Shown here in pieces: positions 45,748 through 56,260 of a DNA stretch of 64,000 nt. A program made the position numbers and the translations under genes. This stretch comes from Hyaloperonospora brassicae (lineage: Eukaryota > Oomycota > Peronosporomycetes > Peronosporales > Peronosporaceae), in assembly GCA_947650285.1 (NCBI GenBank), contig CANTFL010001342.1, forward strand, positions 310,001 through 374,000, in the 5' to 3' direction. Within the stretch, counting starts at the first letter, position 1; every line of letters starts with the position of its first letter. The notes under the pieces are model-generated. The model did not search any database, was not told the DNA's origin, and worked only from the letters and a program-made list of their open reading frames with translations.

Positions 45748-48700
45748 TCAAATAAACCTTCAGGTCCTGGTGTGATGCGATTCACCGTCTCTGTCTTGAC
45801 AGAAAGTGATGTCCCCACTTCTTTCACTGTTCTCCGATTAAAGACCTTGTGGTTCACATCAGAGCGAAAGGGAGCGCGACAATGATCAACGATTAGTCAA
45901 CAAAATTGATATTTAGATAGCGAAGAGATGAAAACGGATAGACAGCAAGCGACGATATGCGTGCACAGAAGATAAGTGATAACACACAATATGCAACTCA
46001 CTTTTGGTTTTACTACTTCGGCCACAAGATTCATCTACTGATTACCTACTTCAACCTAAGGATATAACGGGCACATCATTACATGGAGTTTTAAAGTACA
46101 TCCTGTCGAGGGATTGGTGTTTGGGCCGATTTTGTGGATACATGTAGCTTGTAATCATCGTGAAAACCACGCTACTTGACATTGGATTCTTGGCACAAAT
46201 TGTGGGCGTAGAATGAAAATAACCAATATCCTGTATCATTCCTACCGCGTGCCTAGCACGAAAGAAGTCGTCAATGACTTCACACCAACTCTTAGGAAAG
46301 GGCTATTATTGTGTAACGTGACACTTGATCGCGGAAACCAGGTCTTTTTTACGAACAACACCTCTATCGTGAGGTAAAATGGACTATGGTTCATAACGCA
46401 CCACATCCTGTAATTACCTTCTCAAAGGATCTAAGGGGTCGACTGGATCCTCAAGAACTGCAGATTGAAAATGAGCCTAAAATGACATCTTCGTGTCCTC
46501 AAGGACTTACCCATCCATGAGTGATGATGAGTCCAAACCAGGATCGGTACGAATGACCACTAGATTAAATAACTTGCCTGAATTTAAAGACTGGCTACAC
46601 TCACCACCAGACATTTCGTCACGCTAAAATAGAACATCTAAAAATGGAAAATATTGAAGGCTGCCACATCCATTTACATGACAAGTAACGCCGTTGAAAA
46701 GTTATTAAAAGCCGTTCCCAACTCCCACTGTCACCCGGACGACCTAATAACGGAGGGGTAATCAGGTTCCGTGACGTAACGTTTTCTCTCCTTTCGTAAC
46801 CGTCGGTAGAGCGGGTTGCACTCTTCCAGTTGGCTCGAGTCGATGCTGAACTTGACTGTGTTTGAGATTGGGCTGTCATGTGTAAACCTCCACACTAGTT
46901 ATGGGTGTACTTTTAAGGTACTAGATATGAGTCAACTTGATCTTTAGGAGATAGTCTTGTTTGAAATAAATACTTGATTCGCGAGACTTCTGGCCACTTA
47001 ATTCATCTCGCGATCTTGCACCCATTGCTCTAATTTGTTTACTGCCTCTTATCGAAGTTGGAGTAGTCATTTGATAGTTCTTGATCCATAGCCACATGCC
47101 CCAGCTCGTATTCTTTCAATCAGGATCCATTTTAAACTTAAATTACTCCAGCGATCTGTGGGCTTCCACGCCCAACTCAACGGTAAAATTCATGACTGCA
47201 GAATTACAGGCATACCCTGTATTACAAAGCTTATCGCAATAAAAGTGGCAGTCCGCACGAAGAACTATGTCAGCAGCATTGTCCAAGTGATGGGAGTGAA
47301 CACGAACTAATTAAGATCTGGCTGGGTTAGGACGAAGACCTTCCATGAACACCGTCACCTGGAATGCCTTCGAAAGAAGTTTAATCTGCACAGCGGCGAT
47401 GAGTATTCTCAACTCTTTAAAATAGCCTGACAACTCATTCTTGACCTGACAGGTAGATAGAAAACGTGATAGCACGCGACATGTCTATTTAGGCGGTGCA
47501 AAAGTCGGGTCATCTACAGCCTAAACATTTACTATGTGGGGAAGGATACGTCATTGAACGTACTGCACGTATGTGCCCATCAAATCTCACTCTTTCCTCG
47601 ACCTTTTTGACTGCTGGCGCCCCCCCCCGATGATACTCAACTAAAAGCATGCCCGATTTTAGGGGCATCTGTACCTTACAGGTACAGAGGATAATATTTT
47701 CGCCCTCGTTTTCGGCGTATCATTAAATGTCAAGATTTACTCGAAGAAGCTAATCCTTTATGTCGGGCACAGGCACAGAGCGTGTCGATATAAACGACGC
47801 TATTTGGTCATGGAACTGCCCTGCATGGGTTATTTGGTACTGCAGAATGTTCTCTATACGTGCGTTCAACGTGTCCTGGCCTTATGCCTTACACATTTTA
47901 TCATACTTTGGGCCCACATCCGTGGTATGCTGATCAAGAGAGACCTATTGTGGATCAGAGAGAGGGGTAAGGTGTTCCATCCTGACAGAGGCTTATTATT
48001 TGTAGACCCATAAGCAGATTGGCTACAATTGATACTAAGTATAGCAGAGCCACTATAGGTTTTTGTAAATTGAATGATTTTTGCTTAACGGCAAATTAGA
48101 ATTAATACAAAAGCACGACCACTCGGGTCGAAAATCATAAGAGCTTAGGGTTCAAGATCAAGGGGCCAAACGATTCAGCAAGTATATTGCACAGAGTGAT
48201 CAAAGGCTACGCCTATACAAGGCTTGACTAGCATGACAAAATCTAGTGCGCCTTAACGAGGGGCGTGTCTCCAATAAATCATAAGGCGAAATGAAATCCA
48301 TTGTGTTTATTTGTGAAAGTACAGCTACACCTAAACGTATCTAATCAAGAAAAAAATCCCTTAAAATATGTACACTTTTAAGATCTGTCATCTGGTGTTT
48401 ACCACATGCCAACCCCAACAAACCGGTAAGATGTTATAGTATTACATAAAACGGGATGATTTACCATGTGTGTACCACCGATGTTATTTCATTTAGAAAC
48501 TAACTTGTGATCTCTTTTACAAATAATACGTGACATATATGGCGATCTTGTTCACTTCCTTGCTGATAGACAGTGTAACAGTCAGCGATGTCGCATGACA
48601 GAATGTATAGCGTAAGCTTTAACATTTTTTACCACAATGATATTGGAGGATATTCGATTTTCTACAGTGATCTGTAGGATCTTTCAGTCTGAACCAAAGA

Positions 48701-51700
48701 ATTTGTGGAAGGAAAGAGTACGTGCTTAGATTTGGCTCGTACGCAAAACTGTCGGAGACAGTGTTTAGAGCTGTCAGATGTGCATTTGGACGACTTGTGC
48801 TTTTGCAAGGAGATGGACGGATCAAGACAGCAATTTTTTCCTTGTAGTTTACCTTTCACTTCAGTAAACAGACAAACATGTACGTGTTGACGGTACCGCA
48901 CGATATGAAGACATTACAAGCATACCAATTTCGGATGGCATGACCATACAATATCCCCACTCCATGTCTACCGAAAAAATCTATTTCACCCTGTATCTCT
49001 ATCTACATACATGCAGTACAATAGACAGATACCCGTGATTTATTCAGTAAAGACAGTTTTTCGTTCGACATTTGCTCATCCGTCGTGCCGTAATTGTACT
49101 GAAAACAAGGCCATGCTCGTAAAAATTTTCTTTTGTTACATGAGCAGCGCTGTTGCGTTGCCGATTCCTCACTCAACCCGGCACAGCAAAGAGAAGGATG
49201 TAATTGCGGTTGGAATATTAAGAAATGTCTCACAATGTACCCACTTTTTTACCAGGTGGAGGTTGTCTCACTTTCGAAGAGAACGAAATATAAAAATTTA
49301 GACGAGCTTGGTGTCTCACTCGTCGTATGATATTAGATATCCAGACGAGAGATGTGAATTATGTTGTATACGTTTACATACCTTATCGAAATGTCGGGGT
49401 TGGCTGAATCTGGTTACTTATTTTTTTTACTTTAAGTAATGTAGCAAAAAAAATCCGTCGTTATCGTACGATGAAGTAACTCGTAGATGTTGCTGACTCA
49501 AAACAATGACGATGATAGGCAAGATAGAACACGGCCGCTCTAGCGTGTGCGTCAACACTTAAAATTAAACAACCAACAATAATTTCAACAAATGTGATCA
49601 ACGAAACGAAGGTACGAGATGAATGAGAAAACAAACAAACCTTATTTTCCACCAGAGAGACGAGTGCCTGTTGACGACTTAGTCGTTATACCAAGGTTTG
49701 TCAATTTTCTGGAGACGGTATCCTTTAACATGATGCCTTGTTGATGTAATAGCTTGTTTGATGTATTACCTTGTTTGATAAAAGCTATGCAAAACATATT
49801 CGTACGTATTACCTATCCAAAACATGAAATAAAATCGACCTTGACTTCTGTCATATACGCTAGCTTTTATCACAACGACTATATTACGTCTGAGGAAGGA
49901 GTGCTTGCTGCGAAGAATTTATGTCCGATGCAAACATTTACGTTTTATTGAGCATTTTACATTCGGTAGAAGACATACATTACACATCCGGGAGATGCTT
50001 AGAGGTCGGAAATGCTGCGATCAGCATATATAACTTCAATTAAATTACGCAGTTTCGCTTGCTGCTGCGTCGCCTGGGATATATCATTCAGCCTTTGAGC
50101 TTGAAGAGCAGGTATGTCCAGCGCGAGAACTCTCTGCAAAGCGCCTCTTCAAGAGAATTCTTTTGCTACTTTAAATCAGTGCGAAGTCAATTATGTCTAC
50201 AACAGTGGCCTCGTCCTATTCTGACTATTTGTGTTCATACGGGTGATTCTGTTACAGCCAAATCTGCTGGTGTTGTATTTTCGGACGCGCGACGCCTTCA
50301 CCGTTCTCGCGTATCGACCATATTGACTCTGGCTATATCTTTCATTACTGTCAGATTGTAGATATTATCGTGCACTTAGTACAAGAGAGGTAGAAGTAAA
50401 AGTAACATAGATTCAGTGACAACTACCCTCGGTTTTTGTCAACACTACGACACGCGCCGTTAGCGGGACAACAATTTGACCGATACAAGCAGCTTATAGC
50501 ATTCTCATCCCCCTTTCCCATCTGTTACCTCCACGTGGCGTTCTCATTTTCTATTCCCGAAATCGAGATGTCACTTATCAGCCAATCGGGTGATTATAGA
50601 ATTTATCTTTGAAGGTCTTTCAGCTGAGCTTCAAAATCTTCGTGACCGGTAAGAAGCAAAATATTGTAGCAGTTACCAGATTTCAATCTACTCAAGAGCT
50701 TATGTATGATATAAAGACTTTCGGTTTGTTAGATTTAGTGAATTAGCTAAGGTGTGACACCCAATTTGTAGTCGTAAACTTGAATACAGGTTCGGCTGTA
50801 TCGCACCTAATATGACTTGTGCTATGGACTTGCATGACCAACAAGCACACACAAACGAAGAGCAGATATCTTTACTTCATTATTCATCTTCAGCTCACTT
50901 ACTATTATATATTCTCTATAAGATAGCGATGTTGACTTTAAACAGGTGTATATTGTAATTGATTGTTGGCTTGAGTACTTTATGGAGCGAATCTCAAAAT
51001 CAGTACATCGTACAGATTATCGTCACAAAAAGATCATGCTTCAGTTAGGGTCAGGTAGCAACTTTACAGAGTATAGAAGTAGCCTGGTATTGCTGCTCTT
51101 CCAGAGAAAGATCAAAAAGAATTCACCTCAGCATAGGAACCATTGAAAAGAAACGCTTTTAGTTTCTGACTGTCGGGTCGTGTCACCCTTCTCTAGTCAG
51201 CATCGTAGATGCGCGTCAGCATAGCCCGGAATACGCGTCTTATTTGCTGGACTGAAACGGCCACGCTGAGTTTTTGCACGAGACGACGTTGACGTAGGTT
51301 CTACTACGCCATATCATTGTATATCTGTGTAATTGAACCGTAGCGTCTAGATAGTGATAAATCCAGAGAATCTACTTAAGACATCACATTACCGTCGCTG
51401 AGACGCCCCAGAAACACCTCGATGCGCCAGCGGGTGGGCCAACAGTTTACGAAGCTTCTACCTTCTTGGCAAGTAATTTAGCTTTTGGTAAAAAAAAATG
51501 CATACTGTTATAATTATTGCGGAGCTACGAGGAATCAAGAATACGAAGCAAAAGTAAGGATGGCGAGATGCTAAAAAAATCTCTGTCTTTTTACATACAG
51601 GGCCGATAGCGCTACCTACTATCAATCACGGTACAACGTCTTTTCTGCAGATCAATACCGATCATGGCAGATATCTCATGAGTATGCTGACATCTCAGAC

Positions 51701-52945
51701 TTACAGTTCACGTGCATTCTAAGCCCAGAATAGCAATTTGTAGTATGATCTGCTTGGGCAATCACAGCAGCACATTTCTTGATATTCATATCTACTTGCC
51801 CTCAAACTACGGTCCTCATTTTCCAGTCATTGCTATCGACTGCTTTTGTAGATGTTCTTCGTACAATATGGGCAAGGTGTTGATTTGATCGTCGTGCTGG
51901 ACCGTATCTGTAGCGAATATATTAAAGGCAGTATATTAATCGTATGGAGCCCTTACGGTTGAAGGGATCATTTAAGAAGGACATAGTCTCTGGATATGAT
52001 TTTAATGACCTCACACCATTAGTCGTTTTGACTCAAAAAAGAGGCTACAGTAGAATCCATCTCAGCTGATGCAATGGGCTAACATAAGCAAAATAGGTAT
52101 TGGATGATATTAGGTAGAAAGGGTTCGGTAGTCACGTGATCCAAATACAATTGTACAGTATCAAGGGGAAGATGGCTGCCACGTAGGGTCGTAGTCATTT
52201 ATCAACTACAAATAGTATTAACGGATAGAGGATTAGCTAAGAGGAGTCCAACTGTATTGATAAGGAGTTACATGTATGAGTGGGCCGGTACGTGGCGACT
52301 GTTCTGCTCAGTTTAAATGACCTTTACGTCAGAGACACGGCTTGCGTTAGTACGCGTTTGCCAAATTCCGCCACTTGTACCTATCGTTGAATGCACAACG
52401 CAGGCCGCTAGAAGCGCGTCAAACCATAGGTGGCACATATGTTTTGAAGCTCCTTTGACTACACACTGACTCAGTGCTTGCGAATGAGTGGGTCTTTGCA
52501 CAATTGTAGTATCATAGAGACCAAAGAGCAAAATGATGATGAGCGGTCGACAGCAACTACTGGGCGACTCGATTCGGCGACCGTTTATCGCACAACCTTT
52601 ACCAGTAGCTTCGTCATACATTAACACGTGATTGTCGACAGTCTTGTCCGGTAATTAGTCGCTGGCGAACGATACTGTCCGACACAGACGACTACTTGCG
52701 TTAAAGATGCAACACAAAGACAACAAGACGCAACAGATCACAAGACAGTCTAGCAAGCAGTGGACACTTCTTTGTATTAAAACTAGCTGACGCCTACTGC
52801 TGCCTTCGTCGGTTACCAACGGATTTGCACAACTCCATGAGCTTGCCGAGAACCTCATCTCCGCATCATTTCAAATGGTCCTCCAAGTGATGGTGTGTCA
52901 GAGGTTGGTCACGCAACACCCCCACCCGGCGACGGTTCTCGCATT
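45748..52945. other. AT-rich gene-poor region
   Basis: No intact gene. A minus-strand relic at about 46700-46870 pairs with the one at 29280-29500. 47804-48013 is a Copia-like fragment (listed separately). A C-run lies at 47621-47628. Other open frames, all about 100 codons or fewer (for example 50059-50361 + and 52313-52627 -), are not recognised. Confidence 0.5.
47804..48013 (+). pseudogene. Copia protease-region fragment
   Basis: VLQNVLYTCVQRVLALCL resembles the LKNVLYVPNL segment after the Copia protease, and RGKVFHPDRGLLFVDP the stretch before the pre-integrase domain. Isolated and short. Confidence 0.4.
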
Positions 52946-53320
52946 TCAGGAGCTCCGGGGCATACAGGCGGGCGGATACCACCGTTGCAGTTCTCGGCAG
53001 CAGTTCTTGTAGTCTGGTCCAAGCTTCGGATATTGAGTCAAGCAATGGTTTTCGACAGCGCGAACAAATACGGGGTCAGCGTTCTCTTTGGGGATAGCTC
53101 CATTATCAATGCAGTTCGCAGCGGCACATGTTTGCGCACAGCAGGTTGAGGCGCTACCGTAGTCAACACTTTTGGCATTACAGGCGGTTGAAAAGCTATC
53201 GATAACAGAGCCATCAAAGTGCTTGCATGCATTTCGGTCCCCGCAAACGCCTGCTTGAGGTTTGCTACACACAGGATCGAAGGCGACGGCGGCGATCAAG
53301 ATGGACAAGATGACTTTCAT
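52946..53320 (-). CDS. Small secreted cysteine-rich protein
   Basis: 124 residues from ATG 53320; the frame is open upstream but the ATG-led signal peptide decides the start. MKVILSILIAAVAFDPVCSKPQA is a clear signal peptide. The mature part of about 100 residues has eleven cysteines: GVC, NAC, TAC, a TCC pair, QTC, ANC, NHC, a NCC pair and PAC. This implies several disulfides and an extracellular, apoplastic role. Oomycetes secrete many such proteins at the host interface; I do not match this one to elicitins, PcF/SCR or Kazal families. The odd cysteine count may mean dimerisation or a free thiol. It sits alone in a GC-rich patch between a decayed AT-rich zone and a minisatellite, a setting typical of fast-evolving secreted-protein genes. 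Function unknown. Confidence 0.7.
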   Translation of the reverse strand: MKVILSILIAAVAFDPVCSKPQAGVCGDRNACKHFDGSVIDSFSTACNAKSVDYGSASTCCAQTCAAANCIDNGAIPKENADPVFVRAVENHCLTQYPKLGPDYKNCCRELQRWYPPACMPRSS

Positions 53321-54283
53321 CCTCGTTGGCGCGGGTCTGTTGCTTGGTGTTGTGTGGTGTGCTCGGTAGTCTTCGGCAAAAAGCGGAATGACAGTTTGCG
53401 CAGCAGCGCCCAAGAATGAAGAAAGCCACGCGCTCGGTCCAGAACGGACGACAGGGGAGGACGCAAACAACCCATGCGAGAAAGGCAGATGCGCCGTCGC
53501 TTGCACAAAGGAGTAGATTCGTCAGGGTTCAGTGGGTTGTGGATAGTCGGCTCGCGGCGCTCGGTCCCACGTCTTTGTGTCACTCGGCGTTGCCTCGTAG
53601 CCTCTCTTGTGCGATGACGATAGGCTGCCTCGTGGCCTATCTTTCACCAAGCAAATTTCGACCGTGCTTGGGCTGCCTCGTCTTACCTCAGCAAGCATGT
53701 TTCGACCGTGCTGGGCTTGGCGGTCTTCATACATTTAGAAAGTGCAGACTTTCTACTAGAGCTGCTTATCACTACATATGTAGTCGCTTTGTTGAAAGCG
53801 CCTCGGTTAAATACCACGACACGAACGTTTCTCAACTGCGTCTCTCATTATGCTGGCTCGATAAACCAGGCGTCATGGGGGACACTCCCGGAAGGCCGCA
53901 TGAGGATGACCGTTGACCAAGTCCGGGGTTCAACATTTGTGCTCACACACTCCGGATGGCTAAGCTGCGCTCGCGCTTCGATCTGCATCATGGGATAGAG
54001 GATGCATAAATAAGGAGGTCTGTCTGATTCCCAAATTTTCACGGTTCAGCTCAAGCCAGTCTTTTTCCCTTCGGGGAGTCACGTCGGAGGAATCCTCCCC
54101 TTGGGGAGCCGACGTGGTAGAAGATCTGACGCGGGCACGCTGCACTCGCAGTCGGGGTGTGGGCGTAGGAGACCGACGGGTCGCGAAGCGGCCTAGCAGG
54201 GTGTTTTACGGACTGGAGGCGTACCCCGCGCCACGGCGCGCTGCGGCGAGCGCACACTCCACGTCAAGGGCCGCGAAGCGGCT
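53321..54283. other. GC-rich upstream region of the secreted-protein gene
   Basis: Holds the promoter of the cysteine-rich gene. A + strand frame at 53416-53916 is open but looks like chance coding. ATAAGGAGGTCTGT at about 54011 recurs at about 55101, on the other side of the tandem array. Confidence 0.4.
53623..53718 (+). repeat. Two-copy 48-bp tandem repeat
   Basis: GGCTGCCTCGT ... AAGCAAATTTCGACCGTGCTT and GGCTGCCTCGT ... AAGCATGTTTCGACCGTGCT are adjacent imperfect copies. Confidence 0.75.
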
Positions 54284-54862
54284 GAAGGGGGCCACCATCG
54301 CAGATGGTTGAGCTCCTCGGAGAGAGATAGGCGGGTTGGCGTTCTCCACGCCACGCAGTCACTTCGGTGATGCACTCCACGTGGGGGGCGAAGCGGTGAA
54401 GGGGGCCACCATCGCAGATGGTTGAGCTCCTCGAGAGATATAGGCGGGTTGGCGTTCTCCACGCCACGCAGTCACTTCGGTGATCGCACTCCACGTGGGG
54501 GCGCGCAAGCGGTGAAGGGGGCCACCATCGCAGATGGTTGAGCCCTCGGAGAGATATATGGCGGGTTGGCGTTCTCCACGCCACAGTCACTTCGGTGATC
54601 GCACTCCAGTCGGGGGCGCGAAGGGTGAAGGGGGCCACCATCGCAGATGGTTGAGCCCTCGGAGAGATATAGGCGGGTTGGCGTTCTCACGCCAGATATT
54701 GGTGATGACTCCACGTGGGGCCGCCAAGGCTGAAGGGGCCACCATCGCAGATGGTTGAGCTCCTCGGAGAGATAGACGGCGGGTTGGCGTTCTCCACGCC
54801 ACGCATACTCCGGTGTTGCACTCCACGTCGGGGGCCGCGCAAGCGGTCCTAAAGGGGTTTGT
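54284..54862. repeat. GC-rich minisatellite of about 113-bp units
   Basis: Five units start with GAAGGGGGCCACC or GAAGGGGCCACC at 54284, 54398, 54514, 54627 and 54732 (spacings 114, 116, 113 and 105), with a partial sixth. Each holds ATCGCAGATGGTTGAG, GGCGGGTTGGCGTTCTC, an ACGCC inverted repeat, and CACTCCACGTGGGGG. Units differ by small indels. Confidence 0.9.
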
Positions 54863-56260
54863 TGCCTTATATGGCAGCATACCCGCGTTGTACGTGCTGC
54901 CGCTCCGGCGTAGCATGTCCCAGTCTACTTGGTCGCAGGTCATGATTGACTCTTAGTTGGCTTCGGTAGGAGGGTCTCTGACCTCGTTGCCTCGCCCTGG
55001 CTCTACGGAGCCCTTTAGTTGTCGACCGATACCCGGGCGTACTTCTTGTCACACTTATCAGTGTTAGTTATATAATAATGGACGTATTGACACCAACAAA
55101 TAAGGAGGTCTGTTCCACATAGGAGGTCCTAGCTTCCCATTGGGACGTAATCCTCAGCCGCATCCGTGGGCGTTGACTTGCCCTGTTCCTTGAGCCGGCT
55201 CCAATGCACGATCTAATATAGACGTGCCTAGGCTCAACACTAGATGAAAAATATCTTGGCCTGGTGCTTACTCGACATTAACAACTAGGTACTGGTTCTC
55301 ACAGGGTCATCATCACGTTCTTGAGAGATTTCCTTCGTGGGAGTAGGTTTCGCGCGCGGCAAACGAGTCGGCGCGAGAAAAGGCAAGTCGTGGAGAGCTG
55401 ATACTATGGCGCAGGCACGGGGGTGGCGATCTCTGTCGACACTCCTCGTATCGCGGGACATTCGTGGGTTGCTTCCCTTTCAAATCGCACGCTGCATTTT
55501 TATCGTAGCAACGCAACCGAGAAATAACCTTTCTTTTTTTAACCTTGGCCCCACCTAAGCGGAATTTGGTCCACTTACCCAAGGTAAGTAAACCAAATCT
55601 CGCGCTCTCCGAAGTCCTCGTCTCTGTCCGTGTCCGCACCAGGGCGCCAGATGGGAAGTGCCGATGATGATGGCAGTACCACAATCTTTCGTTTGTACTT
55701 GATCAGGTAGAGGTGATTTGTCGAGACCAGTCGGATCTGTCGTTGATGGGGTCGATAGACCTATGATGATGGCCGTGCTCTTCTACTAAAAACAAAGCGA
55801 ATGTAGCCTGGAGGTATTGCAATCAACGCACATATTATTCGAATCGTCTGGTAGTGGTCGTCGGACACTGCTTCACTTCGCGGACATATTCGGGCCTGGC
55901 AGCTACCGTCGTTGTGAAAAGCCGCACAAAGCCTTAATCAAAGAGAAGCTTGAGGCACGTCCTTGTCTATCTTGTCAGCACGGACAGACGACGGACATGA
56001 AACGGCATGGTGACCGAAAACATAAAGCTTCGCTGACCTGTTTTGCGTTTCGGTTACGGTAGGCGATGCTCTATTTGTTGCAATAGAGTGGCCTCGGAAA
56101 AGCAGATACTGGTCAAACAGCGCCTCGGCTCGATTTCTATCTGCTTTAGAAAAGGGCTAGCAGAATAGGCAAAGACCCTCCCAAAAAAAGATCCGAACAC
56201 GAGTTTTTTTCAGATCTGAGTCGCGCACACCCAATCAAAGCAACCGCTCACTGCGGCCAC
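54863..56260. other. Intergenic region before the membrane protein gene
   Basis: No supported gene. A short + strand frame (55817-56062, no good ATG) contains PCLSCQHGQTTDMKRHGDRKH, a possible C-x2-C-x10-H-x4-H finger, which may be a fragment. A minus frame at 55313-55684 is unrecognised. The A/T-rich stretch near 56180-56215 may be part of the next promoter. Confidence 0.4.

Noticed and set aside
53416..53916. 166-codon plus frame upstream of the cysteine-rich gene
   Set aside because: Overlaps the promoter and the 48-bp repeat; composition suggests chance coding.
54284..54862. CRISPR-like array
   Set aside because: Units are about 113 bp, contiguous, with no spacers, in a eukaryotic context; it is a minisatellite.
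55817..56062. Short plus frame with a possible C2H2 finger
   Set aside because: Lacks a good start, has only one motif, and has no exon partners that I could find; mentioned only as a possible fragment.
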